Source: Boseongicola sp. SB0675_bin_26
GTDB taxonomy: Bacteria; Pseudomonadota; Alphaproteobacteria; Rhodobacterales; Rhodobacteraceae
DNA length: 13,965 bases
Assembly: GCA_009843725.1 (NCBI GenBank)
Contig: VYCX01000286.1
Span: forward strand, 1-13,965
Direction of reading: 5' to 3'
The translations under genes were made by a program, and so were the position numbers. A model generated the notes under the pieces. The model had not been told where the DNA came from. It did not search any database and was given only the letters and a program-made list of their open reading frames with translations. Positions 6,292 through 13,838 of this stretch are shown here, one piece after another (position 1 is the first letter of the stretch; each line of letters starts with the position of its first letter).

Positions 6292-7185
6292 ATGGCCGCG
6301 CCGGTCGATGCAGACTTTCGCACTCGGCTTCAGGTCTGGCTTCCCAAGCTGGTGCTGTCGCCGTCCCTTGCGATGGCGCTCGTTTTTGTCTACGGTTTCA
6401 TCCTCTTCACGGTTTACCTTTCATTCACTGACAGCCGCATCCTGCCGAGTTTCGGCTGGGTTGGATTTGAGAACTACTTCAAGCTGTTTCGCCTGCGACA
6501 TTGGGAGATCGCGGTTACGAACATGGGCGTGTTCGCCGTTCTCTACATGCTTATCTGCACGGCAATCGGGCTGACACTTGCAATTTTCTTTGACCAGAAG
6601 ATCAGGGGCGAAGGGGTTCTGAGGCCGATCTATCTCTATCCCATGGCTCTGTCATTCATCGTGACCGGAACTGCCTGGAAGTGGATGCTGGATCCCGGAA
6701 TCGGCCTCGAAAACACGATGCACGCCCTGGGCTGGGAGAGTTTCGCCTTCGACTGGATAAAGAACCGGAATTACGCGATCTACACCGTGGTGCTCGCTGC
6801 GGTCTGGCAGACCAGCGGTTTCGTCATGGCCATGTTCCTTGCAGGCCTTCGCGGGATCGACAACGAAATCCTGAAGGCAGCGCAGATCGACGGCGCATCG
6901 AACTGGAATCTCTACCGGAGGATCATCATCCCGCAGCTTCGGCCGGCATTCCTCTCGGCCTTCGTCATTCTCGCGCATCTCGCGATCAAGACATATGACC
7001 TCGTGATTGCCTTGACGGGAGGCGGCCCTGGGAGGGCAACGGAATTGCCTGCCACCTTCATGTATTCCTACACATTCACGCGAAACCAGATGGGAATTGG
7101 CGCCGCGTCGGCAACGATCATGTTGATGACGATTGCCGCCATCATGATTCCGTACCTCTATTCCGAACTGCGGGAGCGGAAGTGA
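6292..7185 (+). CDS. gtsB: Sugar ABC transporter permease (MalF-like, GtsB type)
   Basis: A 297-residue inner-membrane protein with about six hydrophobic segments (near residues 24-44, 75-98, 112-128, 162-186, 219-240 and 266-288). The EAA loop that docks on the ATPase runs from E192 (EILKAAQIDGASNW) to the IIIP stretch ending at P214. WVGFENY and GGGPGRATE are typical of carbohydrate-type permeases. AGGAG lies upstream of ATG 6292. An in-frame GTG at 6241 would place the intercistronic hairpin inside the coding region and is rejected. The 3' end overlaps the next permease by one base. Confidence 0.9.
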   Translation: MAAPVDADFRTRLQVWLPKLVLSPSLAMALVFVYGFILFTVYLSFTDSRILPSFGWVGFENYFKLFRLRHWEIAVTNMGVFAVLYMLICTAIGLTLAIFFDQKIRGEGVLRPIYLYPMALSFIVTGTAWKWMLDPGIGLENTMHALGWESFAFDWIKNRNYAIYTVVLAAVWQTSGFVMAMFLAGLRGIDNEILKAAQIDGASNWNLYRRIIIPQLRPAFLSAFVILAHLAIKTYDLVIALTGGGPGRATELPATFMYSYTFTRNQMGIGAASATIMLMTIAAIMIPYLYSELRERK

Positions 7186-8066
7186 TGGCCGCCATGCAGC
7201 AGGAGTCCGCAATTCGCACCAGCAATGCCGCACGGGTCCTGATCTACCTGCTGCTCCTGCTGTTCGCGTTCTTCTACCTATTGCCGCTCTTCGTCATGGG
7301 AGTGAATTCGGTCAAGCCGCTTTCGGAGATCACCGGCGGCAACATGATGGCATTGCCGGAGATCTGGACCCTGGAGCCGTGGCGGAAGGCTTGGTCCGAG
7401 GCCCAGGTCGGCGTTCAGGCGACTGGGCTGAAGCCGTATTTCTGGAACTCGATCAAGATGGTTGTGCCGGCAGTGTTCATTTCGACCGTTCTTGGGGCGC
7501 TCAACGGATACGTGCTGACCAAGTGGCGGTTCCGGGGCGACACGATCCTGTTTGGCCTGATGCTCTTCGCTTGCTTCATTCCTTTCCAGATCGTGCTGAT
7601 TCCGATGGCGCGTGTGCTCGGCATCTTCGGGCTGGCCGGCACGACGTGGGGCCTGGTACTGGTGCATGTCGTCTACGGCATCGGGTTCACGACGCTCTAC
7701 TTTCGAAACTACTATGCCGCTTTCCCAACGGAACTTGTGAGGGCGGCACAGATTGACGGCGCCGGGTTCTTCCAGATCTTCTGGCGCATCATGCTGCCGT
7801 CCTCGGGGCCGATCATCGTCGTCTCCGTGATCTGGCAGTTCACCAATATCTGGAACGACTTCCTGTTCGGTGCGTCATTCGCCGACTTTTCGAGCCAGCC
7901 GATGACGGTGGCCCTGAACAACCTCGTCCAGTCGTCAACAGGGGTGAAGGAATACAACGTCCATTTCGCGGGGGCGATCCTTGCCGCGCTTCCAACTCTT
8001 CTCGTCTACATCGTCGCGGGCCGCTTCTTCGTGCGGGGCCTGATGGCGGGTTCTGTGAAAGGCTGA
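7185..8066 (+). CDS. gtsC: Sugar ABC transporter permease (MalG-like, GtsC type)
   Basis: A 293-residue inner-membrane protein, partner of the upstream permease. It begins with a short cytoplasmic tail and a hydrophobic helix (about 18-38) and has further membrane segments near 92-110, 120-140, 150-172, 208-226 and 262-282. The EAA loop is ELVRAAQIDGAGFFQIFWRI starting at E183. The start ATG overlaps the preceding TGA (TGATG), with GGGAG eight bases upstream. A GTG three bases earlier and an ATG at 7194 are alternatives. It ends three bases before the ATPase gene. Confidence 0.9.
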   Translation: MAAMQQESAIRTSNAARVLIYLLLLLFAFFYLLPLFVMGVNSVKPLSEITGGNMMALPEIWTLEPWRKAWSEAQVGVQATGLKPYFWNSIKMVVPAVFISTVLGALNGYVLTKWRFRGDTILFGLMLFACFIPFQIVLIPMARVLGIFGLAGTTWGLVLVHVVYGIGFTTLYFRNYYAAFPTELVRAAQIDGAGFFQIFWRIMLPSSGPIIVVSVIWQFTNIWNDFLFGASFADFSSQPMTVALNNLVQSSTGVKEYNVHFAGAILAALPTLLVYIVAGRFFVRGLMAGSVKG

Positions 8067-8069
8067 ACA

Positions 8070-9185
8070 ATGGGCTTTCTCGACATCGACAGCGCCTTCA
8101 AGACCTACGGGTCGGTTGAGGTGCTGCACAACGTGAACATCTCGGTTGGTGAAGGAGAGATCCTAGTTCTCGTTGGACCCTCCGGTTGCGGAAAGTCCAC
8201 TCTCCTGAACATGATTGCCGGGCTGGAGGACATTACCAGCGGCGAGATCCGCCTGAAGGGCAATCTAATGAACGGAGTGCATCCATCCCGGCGAAACATC
8301 GCGATGGTGTTCCAGTCGTACGCGCTCTACCCGAACATGACGGTCGCCCAGAACATCACCTTTGGTCTTGAAATGCACAAGGTGCCGAAGGCGGAACGCG
8401 AGTCGGCGATGCAGGAAGTGGCGGAACTCCTGCAGATCGGCGGACTTCTGAACCGGAAACCTGCGCAGTTGTCGGGCGGCCAGCGGCAGCGGGTTGCCAT
8501 GGGCCGGGCGCTTGTCAGGAAGCCGGAAGTCTTCCTGTTCGACGAGCCGCTGTCCAACCTTGATGCGAAGCTGCGCGTCGACATGCGGACCGAAATCAAG
8601 AAGCTCCATCAGAACCTCGGGACAACGATCGTGTACGTGACGCATGACCAGATCGAGGCGATGACCCTGTCGACCCGGATTGCCGTGATGAACGAGGGCC
8701 ATGTGCAGCAGCTTGGGACGCCGAAGGAGATCTACGACGCTCCGGCCAATCTCTTTGTTGCGACATTCATGGGGTCGCCATCAATGAACCTCGTGCCGGT
8801 CACCATCAAGGCGAATGGAGAAGCCGTCTATGCCGAGACCAGCAACAGTTTCGGCGAGACCGTGAGGCTGGCGGTTCCCGAAGCGGGATCCGATCTCAGG
8901 TCGATGTCTGGAAAGACCGTCACTTTGGGGATCAGGCCGGAGGCGTTGACGGACAAGGATGGCGCGGACCATCGTTCGACCCATGTTGAACGGTGTGCAA
9001 GCGCGGTAGGGGTCACGGAGCCGGCCGGATCGGACACGTTCGTCACGACGTCTTTCGGCGAGGCGGAATGCGTGGCGCGAATGCGGGCTGACACGGATGC
9101 CTCTTCGGGCGCAGTGATCGAGTTTGCGTTCAACATGGAAAAGGCCGTGTTCTTCGATCCTGGGTCAGGCATCCGCATTGACTAG
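8070..9185 (+). CDS. Sugar ABC transporter ATPase (MalK/UgpC/MsmK family)
   Basis: A 371-residue ATPase. Walker A is GPSGCGKST (36-44), the Q-loop is Q82, the signature is LSGGQRQR (134-141), Walker B is VFLFDEP (154-160), the D-loop is SNLDAK and the switch histidine is H192. The C-terminal third, beyond about residue 235, is the TOBE/MOI regulatory domain (LGIRPEAL), normal for carbohydrate importers. It powers import through the two permeases encoded just upstream; the three-base gap implies co-translation. Members of this subfamily sometimes serve several transporters. Confidence 0.93.
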   Translation: MGFLDIDSAFKTYGSVEVLHNVNISVGEGEILVLVGPSGCGKSTLLNMIAGLEDITSGEIRLKGNLMNGVHPSRRNIAMVFQSYALYPNMTVAQNITFGLEMHKVPKAERESAMQEVAELLQIGGLLNRKPAQLSGGQRQRVAMGRALVRKPEVFLFDEPLSNLDAKLRVDMRTEIKKLHQNLGTTIVYVTHDQIEAMTLSTRIAVMNEGHVQQLGTPKEIYDAPANLFVATFMGSPSMNLVPVTIKANGEAVYAETSNSFGETVRLAVPEAGSDLRSMSGKTVTLGIRPEALTDKDGADHRSTHVERCASAVGVTEPAGSDTFVTTSFGEAECVARMRADTDASSGAVIEFAFNMEKAVFFDPGSGIRID

Positions 9186-9219
9186 CGGGGATGCGCCATC
9201 GCAGGAGTAGATCGTTCTG

Positions 9220-9645
9220 ATGTCGGAACATTCGAGATCCGTTCCCGTGGTTTCATGCGATTGCGCTGTGGGCCTTGTGGAAGCCGCAAGGTGCCATGCG
9301 CGCGAGAACGGCTGGTCGGTCGCAGTTGCCGTCGTTGACCCTTGGGGTGCCGTCGTGGCCTCCGGCCGCATGGACGGGGTTCCTCCGGCGGTTCTCGAAT
9401 TCGCGACCGACAAGGCCTACACGGCGGCGCTCGGAAAGTCGAGCAAGGCGTTTTTCGAGCGCATGTCCTCAAGCGATGAACTGACCCTTGGATTGCAGAC
9501 AAGGCCACGCCTCTGTGCGTGGGAAGGGGGGCTGCCCATCCATGAAGGCGACCGACTCGTGGGAGCTATCGGCGTGTCAGGAGCGGCCGGTCCGGAAGAC
9601 AGCGCCTGTGCAGGCGCTGCGCTGACGAGCCTCGGCCTGGACTGA
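9220..9645 (+). CDS. GlcG/HbpS-family protein (DUF336)
   Basis: A 141-residue protein with VAVVDPWGAVVASGRMDG (36-53), ATDKAYTAA (62-70), GGLPI (103-107) and GAIGVSGAAG (115-124). This is the conserved frame of the GlcG/HbpS fold. Family members include the haem-binding HbpS of Streptomyces and proteins encoded in glycolate and diol operons; most have no proven function. It lacks a signal peptide. It follows the ABC ATPase by 34 bases, so it is probably in the transporter operon. AGGAG lies 12 bases from the ATG, a rather long spacing. An 18-bp inverted repeat (AGCGCCTG-TG-CAGGCGCT, 9601-9618) lies near its 3' end and may only reflect coding. Confidence 0.8.
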   Translation: MSEHSRSVPVVSCDCAVGLVEAARCHARENGWSVAVAVVDPWGAVVASGRMDGVPPAVLEFATDKAYTAALGKSSKAFFERMSSSDELTLGLQTRPRLCAWEGGLPIHEGDRLVGAIGVSGAAGPEDSACAGAALTSLGLD

Positions 9646-9830
9646 GGTTCCGTGCCGGAATTTCGCATGGCGTCGATTCGATTCGGGTCGGTCTGGAATG
9701 TCACTGACTCCCCGGTTTCCGGCCCCAAGCGGCACGGCGACGGGCTCTTGACGGCCTTCGACATCACTCGACCGTTTCACTCGGATTGGATGTAGGCGAA
9801 ACGGATCGTCAACGGATGAGCGAGGTGCCC

Positions 9831-11024
9831 ATGCCGATCGAACACGCTCCTTTCAGCCAAGCTGAATATGATCGGCGAATTGCAAAGACTCGCGATGCCA
9901 TGGCTGCGGCCGGAATCGACGTTCTGTTCGTGACCGATCCTTCGAACCAGGCGTGGCTGACCGGCTATGACGGCTGGTCGTTCTACGTGCACCAAGGAGT
10001 GATTCTGGGACTGGATGGTGATCCGCTGTGGTGGGGGCGCTTTCAGGATACCAATGGCGGGCGGCGTACGGTGTGGATGGAGGACGACAAGGTGCTGGGC
10101 TACGCCGACAGGTATGTACAGTCAGCCACCTGCCATCCGATGGAAGACTTGGCCGAACGGCTGCGGGCAATTGGGCATGAGAAGGCCCGGATCGGGATTG
10201 AGCTTGAGAATTACTACTATTCGGCCAAAGCCCATATGGTTCTGAATGCAGAGCTGCCGAATGCCACCTTTGTGGATGCCACCGCGCTCGTGAACTGGCA
10301 GCGCGGGGTGAAGTCGGACGAAGAAATGATCTTCATCCGTAAAGCCGCGAAGATCACCGAGAAGATCGTCAACGTCGCGTTGGAAAGGGCCAGGCCGGGC
10401 CTGCGCAAGAACGAGTTGGTGGCCGAGATATGCCATGCCGGCCTGATGGGAGTGGACGACGACTGGGGCGACTACCCTGCCATCGTGCCGTTGACACCCT
10501 CGGGGCTGGATGCAGCCGCGCCGCACCTGACGTGGAACGGCAACGAAATGAAGGCCGGCGAATGCACCTTCTTTGAACTCTCAGGCTGCTACCGTCGCTA
10601 TCACGCGCCGTTGTGCCGCTCAATCTTCCTTGGCAAGCCGCCGCAGACCATGCTGGATGCATCCGAAGCGCTTACAGCGGGACTCAACGCCAGGCTGGAT
10701 GCCGCGCGCGCCGGCAACCGAGCCTGCGACGTCGCCAATGCGTTGAATGGCGAGCTGGCCAAGGTCGGCATTGATCGCGGCGGGCGCTGCGGCTATCCGA
10801 TCGGCCTGAGCTACCCGCCGGACTGGGGCGAGCGCACCGTGTCGATCCGCCCTTCCGATGAGACCGTGCTGCATCCGGGCATGACCTTTCACTTCATGCC
10901 GGGCCTGTGGATGGACGGCTGGGGCCTGGAGACGACGGAAACTATCGTCATCGCTGAGAGCGGCCCGGCTGAGACGCTGTGCAATGTCGAGAGAAAGCTC
11001 TTCCTCGGCGGAGCAAGCGCCTGA
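9831..11024 (+). CDS. doeA: M24-family hydrolase, ectoine hydrolase DoeA/EutD-like
   Basis: A 397-residue protein of the creatinase/aminopeptidase-P fold. The N-terminal domain shows DPSNQAWLTGYDGWSFYVHQ (36-55) and FVDATALVNWQRGVKSDEE (147-165). The catalytic domain shows DYPAIVPLTPSGLDAAAPHLTW (214-235), ECTFFELSGCYRRYHAP (244-260) and GYPIGLSYPPDWGERT (321-336). These are characteristic of ectoine hydrolase DoeA/EutD rather than Xaa-Pro peptidases. Most ligand positions of canonical M24 metalloenzymes look replaced (for example GYP where a GHG-type His motif would be), as in metal-free creatinase. The known family reaction opens the ectoine ring to N-acetyl-diaminobutyrate. No deacetylase or diaminobutyrate gene is visible nearby, so the substrate here may differ. 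GAGG five bases before ATG 9831 decides the start; TTG 9786 and ATG 9816 are alternatives. Confidence 0.8.
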   Translation: MPIEHAPFSQAEYDRRIAKTRDAMAAAGIDVLFVTDPSNQAWLTGYDGWSFYVHQGVILGLDGDPLWWGRFQDTNGGRRTVWMEDDKVLGYADRYVQSATCHPMEDLAERLRAIGHEKARIGIELENYYYSAKAHMVLNAELPNATFVDATALVNWQRGVKSDEEMIFIRKAAKITEKIVNVALERARPGLRKNELVAEICHAGLMGVDDDWGDYPAIVPLTPSGLDAAAPHLTWNGNEMKAGECTFFELSGCYRRYHAPLCRSIFLGKPPQTMLDASEALTAGLNARLDAARAGNRACDVANALNGELAKVGIDRGGRCGYPIGLSYPPDWGERTVSIRPSDETVLHPGMTFHFMPGLWMDGWGLETTETIVIAESGPAETLCNVERKLFLGGASA

Positions 11025-11029
11025 ATTGA

Positions 11030-11055
11030 CGGGCACTGACTGGCAGGGATGCCCG
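11030..11055 (+). terminator. Weak hairpin after the M24 gene
   Basis: CGGGCA (11030-11035) pairs with TGCCCG (11050-11055) across a 14-base loop, five bases after the stop codon. No T-run follows, so a role in termination or mRNA end protection is only possible. Confidence 0.3.
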
Positions 11056-11136
11056 GAACGCCCGCGTTTGACCGGACAAGATTCTTCCGAAAGCACGAGC
11101 CGCCTGCGTGAGCGCCATGAGGTTGAAAACTGCGCT

Positions 11137-11166
11137 TGGCAAGGTCGCTTCCGATCATCCTTGCCA
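11137..11166. repeat. 8-bp inverted repeat upstream of the lectin gene
   Basis: TGGCAAGG (11137-11144) and CCTTGCCA (11159-11166) are perfect inverted copies 14 bases apart, about 60-90 bases upstream of the TATAAT box. They could be two half-sites for a regulator of the lectin-oxidase pair or a transcript hairpin. A smaller stem, TGCCT/AGGCA, follows at 11183-11197. Confidence 0.35.
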
Positions 11167-11226
11167 CGGACAACGAGTCTTCTGCCTACCGAAGGCAATT
11201 TGCGACGGACTGACCATTGAGATGCG

Positions 11227-11232
11227 TATAAT
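11227..11232 (+). promoter_or_regulatory. Consensus -10 box of the lectin-oxidase operon
   Basis: TATAAT, a perfect -10 hexamer, lies 36 bases before the lectin ATG. The best -35 candidate, TTGCGA at 11200-11205, is 21 bases away, too far for a normal promoter, so an activator or a non-canonical -35 is likely. Transcription would begin near 11239, leaving a leader of about 30 bases. Confidence 0.5.
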
Positions 11233-11268
11233 GTGGAAACGACCGTGACGAATTCAAGCGAGGTACAC

Positions 11269-11799
11269 ATGCGCCGACTGCCGAAATTCATGCTTGCAAC
11301 AGCGGCATTGTTTGTCGCTGCCACCGCCGCAAATGCCGCTCCGCCTGATCTCCGGACACCGGCACCCGTCATCCATCTGGCAGACAATTTGGACGAGGCC
11401 GATGATCTAGGATGGTGCATCGACACGATCGGGCGCGGGCTGTCCGATCGCCTGCATGCCCACTCGTGCAAACCACGGGGCGGAGACGTGCAGTTTCGCT
11501 TTGCCGAGACCACTGGTCAAATCGTGTCGGTCGCCTTCAAGGAAAAATGCATGGCGAATCTGCATCCGGAAGATCCGGCTGAACCGCTCGGTCTGGTTGA
11601 TTGTGATGCGTCGGCCAGTGCACAAAGGTTCATCTACGATCCCGGTTCCATGACAATCCGTCCGTCGGAAGATCAGACAAGGTGCCTGAGCGTCGGCGCC
11701 GACAGCCGCTCGGCAGGTCCCTTCATGGCACGGAATCTTCGATTCTCCGAGTGTTCAGACGCACATATGCGGTTCCAGCAATGGATCGTCAGGCAATGA
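11269..11799 (+). CDS. Secreted ricin-type beta-trefoil lectin-like protein
   Basis: A 176-residue exported protein. A signal peptide (MRRLPK, a hydrophobic stretch, then ANA) is likely cut near residue 23. The mature part shows three cysteine-bracketed repeats: GWCIDTIG to HSC (C50-C67), KCMANL to LVDCD (C94-C112) and RCLSVG to FSEC (C139-C162). It ends in FQQWIV, a QxW-like motif. Six cysteines in three pairs and threefold symmetry fit a single ricin B/beta-trefoil carbohydrate-binding domain in the periplasm or outside the cell. GAGG five bases before ATG 11269 fixes the start; the frame is open to 11233 but would overlap the -10 box. It is ATGA-coupled to the multicopper oxidase, so the two probably act together. 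The ligand is unknown. Confidence 0.75.
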   Translation: MRRLPKFMLATAALFVAATAANAAPPDLRTPAPVIHLADNLDEADDLGWCIDTIGRGLSDRLHAHSCKPRGGDVQFRFAETTGQIVSVAFKEKCMANLHPEDPAEPLGLVDCDASASAQRFIYDPGSMTIRPSEDQTRCLSVGADSRSAGPFMARNLRFSECSDAHMRFQQWIVRQ

Positions 11800-13289
11800 T
11801 CCGTGCCCTTTCTCGGCGTTCGATGTTGCGTGGCTCTGCCGCCTTTGGCGTGGCATCCTTGCTAAGTGCTGGATGCGGGGCGGCTGCAGTTTCGGAAGGC
11901 CGAGATGCGGGCAGGACGGACCTGACGCTGAGAGTGCAAGAGGTGAACGGTCGACCAACCTACAACGGGATTTCGCCCGGGCCAACCATCGTGGCAAATC
12001 CAGGCGATACGATTGATGTGCACCTGATCAACGATTTGCCGGCCTTGCACGACGACTGCACTGACGACCGCAATGCGTTTCACGGGCAAAACACAACGAA
12101 CCTTCACACGCACGGGTTGCATGTCTCTCCGACGACGGATTCTTCAGGCCGGTTTGATTCCGACAACGTTTTCGTCAGCGTCGTGCCGAAGGACCAGGTC
12201 GTGCCCTGCGCCGAAGCCAGCGGCAAAGACCTCAAGGCGTTCAGATGGCACCAAAACAGGTTCCGCTTCGAAACGGGCGCGGATCATCCATCGGGCACTT
12301 TCTGGTACCATGCTCACAAACACGGTTCGACATTTCAACAGGTTGCAGCGGGCTTGTCGGGACCTCTGGTCATTCGCGACCGCCCTGGGGTGATGCCAAA
12401 TTACATCGCACAAGCCAGCGAGAGGATTCTGATGATCATGAATCAGGGCTTGGTGCTGACCGATCCGGCGGGAGGCGGCATCGTAAACCCCACGATCACG
12501 ATGCGTCCGGGCGAAGTGCAGCGATGGAGAGTCATCAACGCCCAAGCGATCGGCAACTCCTTTGCCTACCTTCGCACAAACGTGCCGGAACTGGAGATCT
12601 ACCAAGTCGCCTTTGACGGGCTGACGCTGCCCAGGCGTATCAGGGTCGATCAGGGAAACGACGATGAACCCTGGCTGAATCCTGCTGCGCTCGCGCCAGG
12701 CAACCGAACCGACTTTATCGTGCGCATGCCGCCTGACGCAAAAGACAGCTCCTTTTCCATTCCTGTCATTCGCGAAGCACGGGAAGCTCTCGGCCTGAGC
12801 GGGGCAATCGCATCCGAAATCAAGATCGAAGTAGCTGGACGGCCGCTGAATTCGGCTTGGTCGGACGATGACGCTCTGCCAGGTCCAGGACTGGAACCGA
12901 TTGCCGAAGTGCCGCGATCCAGACGCGAGATCACGTTTTCGCCTCAGTTCAGAATCGATGGTCAAGCGTACGACCGGGAAGTCAAGCACAGCATTCCACT
13001 CGGAGCCATGGAAGAGTGGACAATCTACAACAACACGGGTGGGGTCCACGCCTTCCACATCCATGTCAACCCGTTTTTTGTTACTCACATCAATGGCATC
13101 GAACTGACTGAAGACGATCCCTTGCGCCGCTGGCAGGATACGGCCGCACTGCCATTCAGTGACGACAGTCCCGGCTCGATCACGTTTCGTACACGATTCG
13201 AGACTTTCACCGGCAAATTCGTCATCCATTGTCACATCCTGCGGCACGAAGACCTGGGAATGATGCAGACGGTCGAGGTCACCGGGTGA
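11796..13289 (+). CDS. Tat-exported multicopper oxidase (laccase-like)
   Basis: A 497-residue three-cupredoxin-domain oxidase. The leader SRRSMLRGSAAFGVASLLSAGC carries a twin-arginine motif for export of the folded enzyme; a lipoprotein cysteine at 27 is possible but the lipobox is imperfect. Copper ligands are complete: H104 and H106 (LHTHG), H172 and H174 (WYHAHKHG), H418, H421 and H423 (HAFHIH), H478, C479, H480 and H484 with axial M489 (HCHILRHEDLGMM). These give a type 1 site and a trinuclear cluster that oxidise a substrate and reduce O2 to water. The substrate may be phenolic, metal ion or other. ATG 11796 overlaps the lectin stop (ATGA); ATG 11781 is a close alternative, and the frame open to 11682 lies inside the lectin gene. 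Confidence 0.9.
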   Translation: MIRALSRRSMLRGSAAFGVASLLSAGCGAAAVSEGRDAGRTDLTLRVQEVNGRPTYNGISPGPTIVANPGDTIDVHLINDLPALHDDCTDDRNAFHGQNTTNLHTHGLHVSPTTDSSGRFDSDNVFVSVVPKDQVVPCAEASGKDLKAFRWHQNRFRFETGADHPSGTFWYHAHKHGSTFQQVAAGLSGPLVIRDRPGVMPNYIAQASERILMIMNQGLVLTDPAGGGIVNPTITMRPGEVQRWRVINAQAIGNSFAYLRTNVPELEIYQVAFDGLTLPRRIRVDQGNDDEPWLNPAALAPGNRTDFIVRMPPDAKDSSFSIPVIREAREALGLSGAIASEIKIEVAGRPLNSAWSDDDALPGPGLEPIAEVPRSRREITFSPQFRIDGQAYDREVKHSIPLGAMEEWTIYNNTGGVHAFHIHVNPFFVTHINGIELTEDDPLRRWQDTAALPFSDDSPGSITFRTRFETFTGKFVIHCHILRHEDLGMMQTVEVTG

Positions 13290-13299
13290 CGTTCTTCCG

Positions 13300-13313
13300 G
13301 CGCCTTCGGGCGC
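13300..13313 (+). terminator. UUCG-tetraloop hairpin after the oxidase gene
   Basis: GCGCC-TTCG-GGCGC forms a 5-bp stem closed by the exceptionally stable C(UUCG)G tetraloop, ten bases after the oxidase stop codon. A flanking G-T pair may add one more step. There is no clear T-run, so it may terminate weakly or protect the 3' end. Confidence 0.5.
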
Positions 13314-13349
13314 TTGCGCAACAGAACCTGCTGCTGGTCGGCAGCGCGA

Positions 13350-13417
13350 CCTTCCAGACAGAAGCGCCGTTCCGGGAGCGCCAGCCCGGTGACGCGTTCA
13401 GTGGCGGGTCTGGAAGG
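13350..13417. repeat. 10-bp inverted repeat with 48-base interior
   Basis: CCTTCCAGAC (13350-13359) and GTCTGGAAGG (13408-13417) are perfect inverted copies enclosing a GC-rich interior with smaller self-complementary pieces. It could fold as an RNA stem in read-through transcripts or be a remnant of a mobile sequence; neither is proven. Confidence 0.5.
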
Positions 13418-13584
13418 CGATTCTGACGCTGCACTGCCACACCGGGTGCAGGGAACCGTCGCTCTTGCGAAGGCAGCTCGACGCTGTGGCGCGTTCCGTA
13501 TCGTGCCCGACGAAGTTCGGCATCACTTAAGCGCGTGCCTGCATCGGGTGCGGGGTGAGAACGAATTTGCACAGCACGGGACAA

Positions 13585-13621
13585 TGCAACCGGTTGCAAA
13601 AGCGGAATCGGAAGGTAGACT
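13585..13621 (+). promoter_or_regulatory. LacI-type palindromic operator with a possible overlapping promoter
   Basis: TGCAACCGGTTGCA (13585-13598) is a perfect 14-bp palindrome with the central CG step usual for LacI/GalR-family operators. TTGCAA (13594-13599) and TAGACT (13616-13621), 16 bases apart, resemble -35 and -10 boxes; if they are real, the repressor would cover the -35. It lies about 240 bases before the ribose/inositol-type binding-protein gene, whose transporters are often under LacI-family control. Confidence 0.5.
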
Positions 13622-13838
13622 GCCATCGCGAAATGGGGGGACGCGAGTTGCTTGCGGGATTGTGTACGTTGTGGAGTGAACACTGCCACCAGACTTCGCG
13701 TGAAGTTGAGAAATCCCGAAGCATTGACGTTTCACTCGATTTTTGCCTCGGCCTTTCTGTCCTGCGTGGCACGAAGGCGGGGCACGGTTCCGGCAAGGCA
13801 ACGGGTGCGCCGGACACCCATCTGAAGGGAGGAAATCC

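Larger units (their letters stand above)
13290..13838. other. 549-bp intergenic region, no convincing gene
   Basis: Between the oxidase and the next binding-protein gene I see no open frame with a recognisable family or Shine-Dalgarno; the frames of up to about 136 codons here look incidental. It contains the UUCG hairpin, the 10-bp inverted repeat, the palindromic operator and a smaller inverted repeat, ACTTC-GCGT-GAAGT (13693-13706). The length allows a small RNA or a long regulated leader for the downstream transporter. Confidence 0.5.

Noticed and set aside
9601..9618. 18-bp inverted repeat AGCGCCTG-TG-CAGGCGCT as a terminator
   Set aside because: It lies inside the GlcG-like coding region, encodes the expected C-terminal Ala/Cys-rich helix and has no T-run, so it is probably incidental.
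12144..13247. A 367-codon minus-strand open frame opposite the multicopper oxidase
   Set aside because: The opposite strand keeps every copper-binding motif in order; the antisense frame has no recognisable domain.
13279..13689. Possible small genes in the gap before the last binding protein (frames of about 121-136 codons)
   Set aside because: No Shine-Dalgarno, no known family, and the frames on both strands overlap hairpins and the palindrome.
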